A stretch of 64,000 bases of DNA from Dictyoglomus turgidum DSM 6724 (GTDB lineage: Bacteria; Dictyoglomota; Dictyoglomia; Dictyoglomales; Dictyoglomaceae), in assembly GCF_000021645.1 (NCBI RefSeq), contig NC_011661.1:1458723-1522722 (forward strand). The letters run 5' to 3'. The translations under genes and the position numbers were made by a program. The notes beneath the pieces are model-generated. The model saw nothing but the letters and a program-made list of their open reading frames with translations, ran no database searches and was not told the origin of the DNA. Of the stretch, positions 1 through 8,975 are shown piece by piece; the first letter of the stretch is position 1, and every line of letters starts with the position of its first letter.

Positions 1-1747
1 AAGCTTTCACTACATAATGAGAAGGATTATAAGTTCTAATTATTATCTCTTTTCCTTTATACATACCAACTATTCTCTTCATCATATTGAAAGTCTTTTC
101 AGGACTTGCAAAATCAGGAATATGCAAGAAATTATCTAAATTATATATAATCAAAAGCCCAATTCCATTATCGTCAAGCCAAGGTTCTATCAACCTTGTA
201 CCTACTATTATATCCGCTTCATGAATCAAAGTCTCATCTTGTAATTCTATCTCACTGTCAACCCTTAAGACTTTTGCCCATCTATACGTATTGACAATAT
301 AGCGATACAATTTTTCCGTCCCGATTCCGCTTTGTATAAAACTGTATCCTTCACAAACTGGACATCTTTCAGGAGGCAACATCTCAAACCCACAATAGTG
401 ACACTTCATAATTCTTTCCTCTAAGTGATAAACAAGTGAAGATTTACAATGAGGACACATAAATATGTAACCACAATCCTGACATTGAACATAGGGAGAA
501 TATCCAAGCCTATTCAATAAGATAAAAACCTTTTTTTTATTCTTGAGGTTTTCCTCGGTCTTTCTTAAAGAATAAAAATCAAGGATATCATGGGTTTTTT
601 CTCTTCTCAAATCAACTACTGTAATCTGAGGTCTATTTAAGAGAGGTTTTCTGTAAAGCTCCAAATCCTTATAATTTATAGCTCTATAAAAGGATGCTAT
701 TGAAGGAGAACTACTACCTAAGACTATAGGTATTCCCTCTAACTGAGCCCTTTTTAAGGCCACAACTACTGTATCATATCTTGGTTCCTTCTCACGCATA
801 TTGTAAAATTCATTTTCTTCCTGATCTACTATTATCAATCCAAGGTCTTTAAAGGGCAAAAATAGACCTTTACTTGTACTTAAAACCACAGATTGCTCCG
901 TATTAGTGGTCTTAAAAACAGAATAAGCCTGAGCCTCAGTAAGAAAACTGTGATAAAAATATATAGAAAAAGGTACATATTGAGAGAGAAAATCTCCAAA
1001 TTGAATCAAACTTTTGATAGTAGGAAAAACAAAAAGCACACTTTTCCCTTTTTGATAAATATGTTTCATTATCTCATGATAAATCTTCCACCTTTCCTCT
1101 CTTGCTTCAACAAATAAAAGAAGAGGTTTTTGCATTAAATCCAGAATTTTCCTCTCTATAAGAAAACTTCCCCACGAATCCCCCTTCTTTTCACTCAAAT
1201 ACACATGTTTTCTTGGCTTTTTCTCCTTCAGTTTTATTTCAAATCTTTCCTCAATAGCTCCTTTCTTAAGTAGACTTTTTATAATATTTTCAGAAATTTT
1301 TAACTCTTTCTTTAATTTTTTTTCCTCTATCTCACTTTCAACTAAAGCCAAAAATACTTTTTCCTGTTTCTTAGACATATCTACCGCCACATCTTTTGCT
1401 TTTAAATAACGATCAATTTCTAATTCAACACCTGATGGAAATATATAATTTGCAGTTTTATATAGGGAGTTAGAATAATAATTGCTTATCCAATTCACAA
1501 GAGTTATAAGAGATTTAGAAATAGGCGGTATATTTTCTAATACGCTAAGAATTGGATACACCTCAAATTTAGGATCTTCAATTTCTACAATATCCCAAAT
1601 ATACCCTAATTTCTTGGATTTTTTAAGAGGTACAATAACCGCCTTTCCAATATCAACTAATGAAATAAATTCATCAGGAATAGAGTAATACAAAAAATCC
1701 TTTTCTGGAATATATGTGTCAAAAAGTACTACTTTACTCGCTTTCAC
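1..1747 (-). CDS. priA: Primosomal protein N' (PriA), 3' end cut by window edge, degenerate helicase motifs
   Basis: Replication-restart protein. About 582 codons are present and the C-terminus lies beyond position 1. The GTG start (1747-1745) follows the rpoZ stop by 8 bases and gives the usual beta-strand N-terminus (VKASKVVLFD). Eight paired cysteines around residues 416-465 (CQDCGYIFMCPHC, then CHYCGF...CPVC) are the PriA zinc-binding insertion. The Walker A loop (normally GVTGSGKTE) is replaced near residues 208-225 by LFVEAREERWKIYHE, and the DEEH box reads DQEE at about 308-311. ATP-driven unwinding is therefore doubtful, while fork binding may remain. It is last in the yicC-remA-gmk-rpoZ-priA run. 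Confidence 0.93.
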   Translation of the reverse strand, partial: MKASKVVLFDTYIPEKDFLYYSIPDEFISLVDIGKAVIVPLKKSKKLGYIWDIVEIEDPKFEVYPILSVLENIPPISKSLITLVNWISNYYSNSLYKTANYIFPSGVELEIDRYLKAKDVAVDMSKKQEKVFLALVESEIEEKKLKKELKISENIIKSLLKKGAIEERFEIKLKEKKPRKHVYLSEKKGDSWGSFLIERKILDLMQKPLLLFVEAREERWKIYHEIMKHIYQKGKSVLFVFPTIKSLIQFGDFLSQYVPFSIYFYHSFLTEAQAYSVFKTTNTEQSVVLSTSKGLFLPFKDLGLIIVDQEENEFYNMREKEPRYDTVVVALKRAQLEGIPIVLGSSSPSIASFYRAINYKDLELYRKPLLNRPQITVVDLRREKTHDILDFYSLRKTEENLKNKKKVFILLNRLGYSPYVQCQDCGYIFMCPHCKSSLVYHLEERIMKCHYCGFEMLPPERCPVCEGYSFIQSGIGTEKLYRYIVNTYRWAKVLRVDSEIELQDETLIHEADIIVGTRLIEPWLDDNGIGLLIIYNLDNFLHIPDFASPEKTFNMMKRIVGMYKGKEIIIRTYNPSHYVVKA

Positions 1748-1755
1748 TAAACTTT

Positions 1756-1959
1756 CTAATCTTCTAAATCATCTCCTTCTCCATAAGCAATTTTCTCCTG
1801 AGCAATCTCTTCCATAGCAAGGATTAGAGGATCCCTCGCGATAGTTTTCAAAAACTTTAACTCCTCAAAAAGTTGCCTTGCTCTTTTTGATATTACAACA
1901 GTCAAAACATATTTGTTAGGTATTTTAGAAATAAGTGTATCAATATTTACTTCCTTCAT
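1756..1959 (-). CDS. rpoZ: DNA-directed RNA polymerase omega subunit
   Basis: Small RNA polymerase assembly subunit that chaperones beta-prime. The protein has 67 residues, typical of short omega proteins, with the conserved core around residues 10-55 ([16 protein letters not shown], then a segment containing [14 protein letters not shown]). The ATG lies 20 bases inside the end of gmk, so translation is probably coupled. The gmk-rpoZ pairing is widespread in bacteria and supports the call. Confidence 0.93.
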   Translation of the reverse strand: MKEVNIDTLISKIPNKYVLTVVISKRARQLFEELKFLKTIARDPLILAMEEIAQEKIAYGEGDDLED

Positions 1960-2572
1960 CTTTTACACCTCCAAAGATTCTTAAAAAATGTTCTACTTTT
2001 TCTTTGCACAGTCTATGTCTTTCAGCATATATAATACACCTTACTACATCTACTGCTTCATCCAAATTATCATTTACAACAGCATAATCATAATAAGAAA
2101 TCTTAGAAATTTCAAGAGGGGCATTTTTTAGACGTATATTTAAATCTTGTAAATCTTCGGTTTCTCTATTTATAAGTCTCCTTTTTAGCTCATTAAAATC
2201 AGGAGGCAAAACAAAAACTAACTTTGCATCACTAAAAATTCTCTTTACATTAATTCCTCCCTGTACATCTATTTTTAATATTACATCTACACCCTTACTA
2301 ATATAGTCTTCAACCATTTTTTTAGGAGTTCCATAAAGATATCCATGAACCACTGCCCATTCCAAAAACTCTTCTTTATCGATCATTTCTTTAAATTTCT
2401 CTTCATTTACAAAGAAATAGTTTTTACCATCTTCTTCACCTGGTCTTTTAGGCCTTGTGGTATAAGAGATGGATTTAACAAGATTGGGTACAATTCTTAA
2501 AACCCTTTCCAAGATTGCGTCTTTTCCAACTCCCGATGGTCCTGATAAAACAAAAAGATTTCCCCTAAACAT
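1940..2572 (-). CDS. gmk: Guanylate kinase
   Basis: Phosphorylates GMP to GDP with ATP in purine nucleotide synthesis. The 210-residue length is normal. A P-loop sits at residues 7-18 ([12 protein letters not shown]), followed by the GMP-binding segment ([19 protein letters not shown], near 36-54) and the lid region with conserved arginines. The P-loop ends GKDA where many homologues have GKST or GKGT, a tolerated change. Its ATG directly follows the remA stop with no gap, and its 3' end overlaps rpoZ. Confidence 0.95.
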   Translation of the reverse strand: MFRGNLFVLSGPSGVGKDAILERVLRIVPNLVKSISYTTRPKRPGEEDGKNYFFVNEEKFKEMIDKEEFLEWAVVHGYLYGTPKKMVEDYISKGVDVILKIDVQGGINVKRIFSDAKLVFVLPPDFNELKRRLINRETEDLQDLNIRLKNAPLEISKISYYDYAVVNDNLDEAVDVVRCIIYAERHRLCKEKVEHFLRIFGGVKDEGSKY

Positions 2573-2830
2573 CTATGAGCTCTCCTCTTCTTTATCCCCA
2601 CCTTCTATTCTTGCTGCAATAGTTTCAGGATGTAAAGCAGATAAAACTATATGCCCGCTATCAAGAACTAACACTGCCCTTGTTTTTCTACCATAAGTAG
2701 CGTCTATAAGTTCATTTCTAGTTTTGGCGTCAGATAAAAATCTTTTTATAGGCGCAGAATCAGGACTAATAATAGCTACAATACGAGAACTAACTACCAT
2801 ATTACCAAAACCTATATTTATGAGTTTCAT
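2573..2830 (-). CDS. remA: RemA/DUF370 family regulatory protein
   Basis: Small DNA-binding family protein. In Bacillus RemA activates extracellular-matrix and osmoprotection genes; its targets here are unknown. The protein has 85 residues and the family core: an N-terminal [15 protein letters not shown] strand region, a central [20 protein letters not shown] stretch rich in basic residues, and [10 protein letters not shown]. The acidic tail (GGDKEEESS) is nonconserved. Its position between yicC and gmk matches Firmicute genomes. An AGGAGAGGG-like ribosome site precedes the ATG. Confidence 0.88.
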   Translation of the reverse strand: MKLINIGFGNMVVSSRIVAIISPDSAPIKRFLSDAKTRNELIDATYGRKTRAVLVLDSGHIVLSALHPETIAARIEGGDKEEESS

Positions 2831-2846
2831 CTAAACCCTCTCCTTC

Positions 2847-3704
2847 CTATTCAACATTTAATATTAATTCACGAATTTTTTCAAGCTCATTTTTAATGTC
2901 TACCGCATAAAACATAACAGAAGTTTTAGCTGTCTTACTAGAAAGAGTATTAACTTCTCTATGTATTTCTTGGACTATAAACTCAAGAGTTTTGCCTATT
3001 GATTCTTCCTTTTTCATTTCATTCTTAAATCTTCGAACAAATTCTTCTATTCTTATAATCTCTTCATTTATATCTGTTTTCATAAGTAATAAAGAGAGCT
3101 CCTGATATAACCTATTCTCGTCTATATCCTTAAAATTAAACTCCTTCAATTTTCTCTCCAAAAATTCTTTTGCTTCTTTTTGCCATTTTCCCTCTTCTTT
3201 TTTAATTAAAAAAAGTAAACTTTCTATCTTATCAAGACTCCTTTCTAAAGCCTCAAATATGCTTTTTCCTTCCTCTTCTCTTATTCTATTAAATTCTTCA
3301 AGAAGAATTTTAGTCTCAGTCAATAAGTTTGAAAAATCCTCGTCTCTGAAAAATCTGTTTTCTACATAAAAAATCTGCGGATTAGCAAGTATTTCCTTCC
3401 AATCCCAAATATTCTCTTCCTTTCCTGTTATTCTTCCAATCTCCTCAAGAATATTCATTATCAAAGGAACATTAATTTTATAATTAGTTAAATGGTCTTT
3501 AGTTATCTTAATAGAAAATAAGATAAAACCTCTCTTTACAAACTTTTTAATCTCTCTTGCAATCTCTTTCTCAATTGATGATAGAGTATCAGGAAGATTT
3601 ATTTTAATCTCCAAAAATCTATGATTATAGCCTTTAACTTCTAAGAAAAAATTAAGGCTATCAATAGATAATTCTCTAAATGCTGAAGCAGTCATGCTCT
3701 TCAT
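2847..3704 (-). CDS. yicC: YicC family endoribonuclease
   Basis: YicC/YloC-type protein; members have been shown to be endoribonucleases acting on RNA. At 285 residues it is the usual family size. Diagnostic are the N-terminus (MKSMTASAF, family MTGFG-like), EVKGYNHRFLEIKINLP near residues 23-39, and the C-terminal domain with KTLEFIVQEIHREVNTLSSK. First gene of the leftward run. The ATG at 3704 lies 8 bases after a TAAAAT -10 box and has no ribosome-binding sequence, which suggests a leaderless message. Confidence 0.9.
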   Translation of the reverse strand: MKSMTASAFRELSIDSLNFFLEVKGYNHRFLEIKINLPDTLSSIEKEIAREIKKFVKRGFILFSIKITKDHLTNYKINVPLIMNILEEIGRITGKEENIWDWKEILANPQIFYVENRFFRDEDFSNLLTETKILLEEFNRIREEEGKSIFEALERSLDKIESLLFLIKKEEGKWQKEAKEFLERKLKEFNFKDIDENRLYQELSLLLMKTDINEEIIRIEEFVRRFKNEMKKEESIGKTLEFIVQEIHREVNTLSSKTAKTSVMFYAVDIKNELEKIRELILNVE

Positions 3705-3712
3705 TAGTAGTT

Positions 3713-3741
3713 ATTTTACTTCACCTAAAAATATTTGCCAA
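3713..3741 (-). promoter_or_regulatory. Promoter of the yicC run, near-leaderless
   Basis: TTGGCA (3741-3736), 17-base spacer, TAAAAT (3718-3713). The predicted transcript start falls at about 3705-3706, at or next to the yicC ATG (3704). The -35 box overlaps, on the opposite strand, the -35 box of the rsmI promoter. Read by eye; not verified experimentally. Confidence 0.7.
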
Positions 3742-3762
3742 GTAGAAAAAAGTTTATATAAT
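3735..3762 (+). promoter_or_regulatory. Promoter of rsmI-plsX-pilT, near-leaderless
   Basis: TTGCCA (3735-3740), 16-base spacer, perfect TATAAT (3757-3762). The expected start site, 7 bases downstream, coincides with the A of the rsmI ATG at 3769. No Shine-Dalgarno sequence lies between the -10 box and the ATG. Confidence 0.72.
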
Positions 3763-3768
3763 TTACTC

Positions 3769-4638
3769 ATGGGTAAATTATATGTGGTAGCAACCCCAAT
3801 AGGCAATTTGAGAGACATAACCCTTAGAGCTATAGAAACTCTTAAAGCATGTCCTGTGATAGCTGCTGAGGATACAAGACATACCTCAATTCTTCTTAAA
3901 ACTTATAATATTCAAGACAAAATTTTGATCTCTTACCATAAATACAACGAAGAAAAAAGAATAGAGCTTTTTCTTGACTTTCTACTAAATAAAAATATGG
4001 ACATTGCTCTTGTCTCTGACGCTGGAACCCCATGTATTTCAGATCCAGGATATAAAATAGTAAAAGCTGTGAGAGAAAAAAATATTGAGGTCATACCTAT
4101 TCCAGGTCCATCATCCCTTACCGCATCACTCTCTGTTTCAGGGCTTCCTCTTAATGAATTTCTCTTCTTAGGTTTTCTTCCAAAAGAAGAAAACAAAAAG
4201 GTAAATAAACTTAGAGAGATTAAAAAAAGCAAAATTAACACTTTCATAATATACGAATCTCCTAAAAGGATAATTAAAACTCTAAATATTATAAGAGAAA
4301 TCTTCTCTAATTCTATTGTATGTATATGCAGAGAACTTACTAAGAAGTTTGAAAAAACTTATTATGGAGAGATAAAAAAGGTAATCGAAGAAATAAACAA
4401 TGATCCTTATAAGGAAAAAGGAGAATACACAGTGATAGTCTCATGGGAGGACAATATGGAAAGGGAAGTCTCTTTCTCTATAGAGGCTCTATTAATAGAT
4501 CAAATTGTAAAGCACAATATTTCTTTGAAAGAGGCTATATATAAGGTTTCAAAATTGTATAATATACCTAAAAAAGAGGTCTACAAAAAAAGTCTAGAAT
4601 TAAAAAATAAGCTAAAAGAGGAGGACTTTAAGATATGA
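3769..4638 (+). CDS. rsmI: 16S rRNA (cytidine1402-2'-O)-methyltransferase RsmI
   Basis: SAM-dependent methylation of the 2'-OH of C1402 in the decoding centre. The tetrapyrrole-methylase fold is evident from LYVVATPIGNLRDITLRA at the N-terminus, AAEDTRHTSILL, SDAGTPCISDPG and IPGPSSLTASLSVSGL. I start at ATG 3769, where homology begins; an upstream in-frame ATG at 3694 would run back into yicC and precede the promoter. About 289 residues, normal for the family. The stop overlaps the plsX ATG (ATGA), so the two are translationally coupled. Confidence 0.94.
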   Translation: MGKLYVVATPIGNLRDITLRAIETLKACPVIAAEDTRHTSILLKTYNIQDKILISYHKYNEEKRIELFLDFLLNKNMDIALVSDAGTPCISDPGYKIVKAVREKNIEVIPIPGPSSLTASLSVSGLPLNEFLFLGFLPKEENKKVNKLREIKKSKINTFIIYESPKRIIKTLNIIREIFSNSIVCICRELTKKFEKTYYGEIKKVIEEINNDPYKEKGEYTVIVSWEDNMEREVSFSIEALLIDQIVKHNISLKEAIYKVSKLYNIPKKEVYKKSLELKNKLKEEDFKI

Positions 4639-5645
4639 AGATAGCTTTAGATGCCATGGGTGGAGATTACGCACCTATAGAAACGGTAAAAGGTGCCTTA
4701 GAGGCAATTAAAGAAAGCAATATTTCTGTGGTTCTTGTAGGTAAAGAAGAAGAGATTAAAAAAATTCTCCAAGACTATCATTATAATGAAAGTAAAATAG
4801 AGATTGTCCATGCGGAAGAAGTAATAGAAATGCATGAACATCCTGCTTTTGCAGTAAAAGAAAAAGAGGATTCTTCTATAGTAAAAGCTATAAAATTACT
4901 AAAAGAAAAAAAAGTAGATGGTGTGGTCTCCGCAGGAAATACAGGAGCTGTAATGAGTAGTGCTTTACTATATTTAGGAAGAATAAGGGGAATTAAAAGA
5001 CCTGCTATATCAACTCTTATTCCCACATTAACTCAGATTCCTTCAATAATCCTTGATATAGGAGCAAATGTAGATTGCAAAAAAGAATATTTAGAGCAAT
5101 TTGCCCTTATGGGTAAAGTATATATGGAAGAGATTTTTAACGTAAAAAACCCTAAAATAGCCCTTTTAAATATAGGAGAAGAGGAAGGAAAAGGAAACCA
5201 ATTAGTACAAGAAACATATACCCTTCTTAAGAATAATCCCCTATTTAATTTTATAGGAAATGTTGAAGGGAAAGACCTCTTTAAGGGGACAGCCAATGTG
5301 ATTGTCTGTGATGGTTTTGTAGGAAATGTGGCTATCAAAACCGCCGAAGGAGTAGCTGAAACCCTATTTGACCTTCTTTCTTCTGAGATTAAGAGCTCTC
5401 TCTGGAGTATCATTTTAGGACTATTATTAAAGCCAAAATTCAAAAATGTAAAAAAGAAGCTCGATTATAGTGAATTTGGAGGAGCTCCTCTTTTAGGAGT
5501 AGATGGAACTGTAATCATATCTCACGGAAGATCAAAAGCTAAAGCCATAAAAAATGCATTAAAAGTTGCAGAAAAAATGGTAAAATTAGAAGTAAATAAG
5601 AAAATTTTGGAGGGACTAAACAAAATAACCGATAGGGGGGATTAA
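4635..5645 (+). CDS. plsX: Phosphate acyltransferase PlsX
   Basis: Converts acyl-ACP to acyl-phosphate, the donor for PlsY in phospholipid synthesis. The 336-residue protein has family hallmarks: MKIALDAMGGDYAPIETVKG at the N-terminus, VSAGNTGAVMS near 95-105, ILDIGANVDCK near 138-148, VCDGFVGNVAIKTAEG near 224-239 and the C-terminal GGAPLLGVDG. It sits between rsmI (4-base overlap) and pilT. The usual partner fabH is not adjacent here. Confidence 0.96.
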   Translation: MKIALDAMGGDYAPIETVKGALEAIKESNISVVLVGKEEEIKKILQDYHYNESKIEIVHAEEVIEMHEHPAFAVKEKEDSSIVKAIKLLKEKKVDGVVSAGNTGAVMSSALLYLGRIRGIKRPAISTLIPTLTQIPSIILDIGANVDCKKEYLEQFALMGKVYMEEIFNVKNPKIALLNIGEEEGKGNQLVQETYTLLKNNPLFNFIGNVEGKDLFKGTANVIVCDGFVGNVAIKTAEGVAETLFDLLSSEIKSSLWSIILGLLLKPKFKNVKKKLDYSEFGGAPLLGVDGTVIISHGRSKAKAIKNALKVAEKMVKLEVNKKILEGLNKITDRGD

Positions 5646-5647
5646 AA

Positions 5648-6724
5648 ATAAAACCAGAGAGGTTTGAAAAGATAATAAACCTTGCATTAAATTTAGAGGC
5701 ATCAGATATTCATTTGAAAGCTGGAACTCCTCCAGCAGTAAGAATTATGAAAGATATTGTCTTTCTTAAGGAAGAGCCTCTAACCCCAGAAGAGGTTGAA
5801 AATTTAGCTTTCAGCATAATGCCTCCTGCAGTAAGAGATATCTTTCTAAAGAATAAAGAAGTAGACTTTCCTTATGAGAAAAAAGGACTAGTTAGGTTTA
5901 GAGTCAATGTCTACACTCAGAGACAAACCATAGCTATATCTATGAGACTTATTAAATTAAACATCCCTTCTATAGAGGAATTAGGGCTTCCCACTATATT
6001 AAAGAACCTTGCCACTAAAAAGGCAGGATTAATATTAGTTACAGGACCATCAGGAAGCGGTAAATCTACAACTCTTGCCGCCATGATAGAATACCTTAAC
6101 CAAAATGAAAGCCTAAATATAATAACTATTGAGGATCCTATAGAGTATGTATTTACTGATAAATTATCTCTTATCTCTCAAAGAGAAATAGGAATTGACA
6201 CAAGCTCTTTCTATGCAGCTCTTAAAATGGCTTTAAGAGAAGATCCCAACATAATAATGGTAGGAGAATTGAGAGATTTGGAAAGTGTATCGGTAGCCCT
6301 TCAAGCTGCAGAAACAGGACACTTAGTACTTAGTACACTTCATACTATAGATGCCGTTTCTACTATTTCAAGAATTGTAGATATGTTTCCTCCTTATCAA
6401 CAAAACCAAGTAAGATATCAATTAGCAAGTACCCTTGTAGGGGTCATATCTCAGAGACTATTAAAAAGAAAGGATAAAACAGGGCTTGTCCCTGCATGTG
6501 AAGTGTTAATAGGTACCTCTACAGTAAGGAAATGGATCAGAGAAAATAAACTCTCAGAAATTCCTAAGATTATAGAAGAAGGAAGATTAGAAGGAATGCA
6601 ATCCTTTAATCAGCATCTCTTAGAACTATATAGAGCCAATATAATAGATGCTAATGAAGCTTTAATGGCAAGTCCAAATCCTTCAGATTTGGAGCTTGCC
6701 ATTAAAGGAATTGTTTCAGGTTAA
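5648..6724 (+). CDS. pilT: Type IV pilus retraction ATPase PilT-like, apparent ATA start
   Basis: Hexameric secretion-family ATPase that depolymerises type IV pili. Motifs in order: ASDIHLKAG-type N-terminus, Walker A TGPSGSGKST, Asp box ITIEDPIEYVF, Walker B with VGELRD (usually GEMRD), His box GHLVLSTLHT, and the C-terminal ATPase domain. The reading frame opens at 5636, after a TAG, and has no ATG, GTG or TTG before TTG 5714; starting there would remove the conserved ASDIHL segment. An AGGGGGG ribosome site (5634-5640) sits 7 bases before ATA 5648, which I take as the start. No pilB, pilC or pilin gene is in the window. Confidence 0.85.
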   Translation: MKPERFEKIINLALNLEASDIHLKAGTPPAVRIMKDIVFLKEEPLTPEEVENLAFSIMPPAVRDIFLKNKEVDFPYEKKGLVRFRVNVYTQRQTIAISMRLIKLNIPSIEELGLPTILKNLATKKAGLILVTGPSGSGKSTTLAAMIEYLNQNESLNIITIEDPIEYVFTDKLSLISQREIGIDTSSFYAALKMALREDPNIIMVGELRDLESVSVALQAAETGHLVLSTLHTIDAVSTISRIVDMFPPYQQNQVRYQLASTLVGVISQRLLKRKDKTGLVPACEVLIGTSTVRKWIRENKLSEIPKIIEEGRLEGMQSFNQHLLELYRANIIDANEALMASPNPSDLELAIKGIVSG

Positions 6725-7782
6725 GATATAGCAATTTCTTCTTTGAGATTAACTATTTCTTTTATGGTTAAATAGGAAATAAGATAAGATAAAATACTTT
6801 CTGCACCCTGATTAAGATTAACACCATATTCATTTATACCATCAAAGCAACCCCCACTTTCCACATCAATCATACTTACCCCCTTTGAATTCCTTCCATG
6901 AAACCACATAAAGGTTTCTTTTGCTTTGTTTATATATTTTACATCTTTAAATTGTTCATAAGCCTCTCTATAAAGAAGAATCATTTCACTTGCCTCAATA
7001 GGTTGTTCATCAAATTCAGCTATCTTTCCTCCCCTTACATACCAGCCATTACATCCAATAGGTTTGAAATATCCATATCTAAATACTATTCCTTCTAAAA
7101 ACTCCATACTATCAATGGCAACTTCTTTAAAATTCTCATTCTTCAAAACTTTATAAGCAACCAATAAAGACAGGGGAAGTATAGCATTGCTATATGCCAT
7201 TATATCTTCAAACCATCTCCAAGAAGAGTCATTATTTTCTCTAAATTGTCTTACTAAGGATTTTGCAAGTTGATCTATGTAATCTATAAGTTTGAGACTA
7301 CTTAGAGATAAATCCTTTTGCGCATAATAAAGGCCTAAAATAGTATAAGCTTTACTCCGAGGAGACCTTAGATTTTCTATGTATTTTAGGGCTTTTATAA
7401 ATAGTTCCCTATGTAAATTCCTTACCCCTATGGGGATTTCCTTTGAGGCTATACCAAAACCCAATCCCCATAAGGTCCTACCAAAACAATCCTCTGAACC
7501 CTCTTCTTCTAAAAACCTTCTCTCATAGGACATAAAATTCCTAAAGTTTCCCTTGTCTGTCTGAGCATTCAAAAGGAAGGAACTATACTTATAAATAAGA
7601 TCTAAATATCTCTTTTCATGATAATTTTTGTATAGCATTATTGCTACAATTAGAGCTCTTGAATTATCATCAGTAGTATATCCAAAACGTGGATCAGGCA
7701 CACCAAATTTTGAATGTTGCAAAATACCTGTATCATCAGTTAATCGGAATAGGTGGTCAACTCTAGGGTAGAAAAGCTCCAT
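6721..7782 (-). CDS. Six-hairpin (alpha/alpha-barrel) glycan-active protein, unknown specificity
   Basis: About 353 residues with repeated helical hairpins typical of alpha/alpha6-barrel glycosidase-like proteins; the exact family and reaction are not recognised. Notable conserved-looking segments are TTDDNSRALIVAIML near residues 35-49, FGRTLWGLG and a terminal NLNQGAESILSYL; the acidic and Trp-rich patches suit sugar binding. No signal peptide, so cytoplasmic. ATG 7782 has a GGGGGGTGG ribosome site and lies inside the GT4 gene (43-base overlap), so the two should act together. Its end overlaps convergent pilT by 4 bases. Confidence 0.7.
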   Translation of the reverse strand: MELFYPRVDHLFRLTDDTGILQHSKFGVPDPRFGYTTDDNSRALIVAIMLYKNYHEKRYLDLIYKYSSFLLNAQTDKGNFRNFMSYERRFLEEEGSEDCFGRTLWGLGFGIASKEIPIGVRNLHRELFIKALKYIENLRSPRSKAYTILGLYYAQKDLSLSSLKLIDYIDQLAKSLVRQFRENNDSSWRWFEDIMAYSNAILPLSLLVAYKVLKNENFKEVAIDSMEFLEGIVFRYGYFKPIGCNGWYVRGGKIAEFDEQPIEASEMILLYREAYEQFKDVKYINKAKETFMWFHGRNSKGVSMIDVESGGCFDGINEYGVNLNQGAESILSYLISYLTIKEIVNLKEEIAIS

Positions 7783-8975
7783 TTCTTCCACCCCCCAATT
7801 TCTGCATTTTTTTCCAAGATTACTTCATGGAAGAGTGTTATGTATTTTTCTGCAACTACATTCCACCACATGCTTTTACCATACTTAAAAGCCTTTCTTT
7901 CTATTTCTTTTCTTTTCTCCTCATTATTTAATACATCTCTTATAGCTCTGTAAATTCCTTCTGAATCTCTAAACTCTACTAAAATACCTCTACCATCAGC
8001 CAAAAGTTCCTCAGCATATCTGTAAGCAGTAGATACAATAACTCTCCCGCAAGAAAGAGCGTAACTTAAAGTTCCACTAACTGCTTGCTCTTTATTAAGA
8101 TAGGGAGTCATGTAGATATCTGACGCTTGTAGATACTTGAGAATTTCTTCCTGGGTCAAATATCTATTCACAAATAAGACATTCTCTTTCACTCCTAAGT
8201 TCTCTACCATTTTTAACAATTTTTCTCTATAAGATTCACCTTCATTTTTCACAATTCCAGGATGAGTTCTACCTAAAATTAGGTAAACTATATTAGGAAA
8301 TTCATTCTTCAGTTTTGCTATTGCCTCAATGCCATATTCAAGCCCCTTTCCAGGTCCTATTAAACCAAAAGTACTCACTACTATTTTTCCTTCTAATCCA
8401 AGTTCTTTTTTAAGATTTTCCCTTTCACCATAGTATATATATGGCACTCCATGAGGAATATGTACTATTTTCCTCCTATCAATGTCATAAATGTTTTCTA
8501 AAAGTTCAATGGTATTTTTAGCCATAGTAACAACCCTTGTAGAATATTTTCCAATTTCCTTCAAAACATACTTTTGTTTATCACTGGGATTTATTAAAAC
8601 CGTATGAAGCACAGTAATAAAAGGTATCTTTAAGTGATAAATTAAATCTAAAAGATATTCGCCACTTTCTCCTCCAAAAATCCCATACTCATGTTGTATT
8701 ACTAAAAGGTCAATATCAGAGTCATTAAGATATTGAGCAAGTTCAAAATAATCTACTTTATTGAATTGATTTATTTCTTTAATAACCTTAGTATCATAAG
8801 TATACTTATCGTCACTTACAGCAATCACCGAGGTGTCTACATAGGGATTATATAAGGGGGCTATTTTATCAATCTCCTTTATAAGATCCTCTGTAAAAGT
8901 TGCAAGTCCACATGCTCGAGGAGGATAAGTGCTAAGAAATGCCACATTAATCTTGTCCAAATAATTCCTAATCAT
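7740..8975 (-). CDS. Family 4 glycosyltransferase (GT-B fold)
   Basis: Retaining GT-B glycosyltransferase, about 411 residues. The N-terminus reads VAFLSTYPPRACGLATFTEDL, split here only by family variation, with the glycine-rich acceptor loop. The C-terminal Rossmann domain has STFGLIGPGKGLEYGIEAI and the EX7E region near PYLNKEQAVSGTLSYAL. The ATG at 8975 has an ideal AAAGGAGGTGA ribosome site 8 bases upstream; an in-frame GTG at 8984 would overlap that site. It is first in a two-gene unit with a consensus promoter. Substrates are unknown; trehalose, mannan or glycolipid synthesis are all possible. Confidence 0.85.
   Translation of the reverse strand: MIRNYLDKINVAFLSTYPPRACGLATFTEDLIKEIDKIAPLYNPYVDTSVIAVSDDKYTYDTKVIKEINQFNKVDYFELAQYLNDSDIDLLVIQHEYGIFGGESGEYLLDLIYHLKIPFITVLHTVLINPSDKQKYVLKEIGKYSTRVVTMAKNTIELLENIYDIDRRKIVHIPHGVPYIYYGERENLKKELGLEGKIVVSTFGLIGPGKGLEYGIEAIAKLKNEFPNIVYLILGRTHPGIVKNEGESYREKLLKMVENLGVKENVLFVNRYLTQEEILKYLQASDIYMTPYLNKEQAVSGTLSYALSCGRVIVSTAYRYAEELLADGRGILVEFRDSEGIYRAIRDVLNNEEKRKEIERKAFKYGKSMWWNVVAEKYITLFHEVILEKNAEIGGWKKWSFSTLELTTYSD

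Noticed and set aside
893-1117. 74-codon plus-strand frame inside priA
   Set aside because: Antisense to a strongly supported gene; its low-complexity Lys/Ile product has no motif.
3694-3768. Upstream ATG extension of rsmI
   Set aside because: It overlaps yicC and lies before the predicted transcript start; homology begins at 3769.
5033-5443. 136-codon minus-strand frame inside plsX
   Set aside because: Antisense shadow of plsX; no ribosome site and no recognisable domain.
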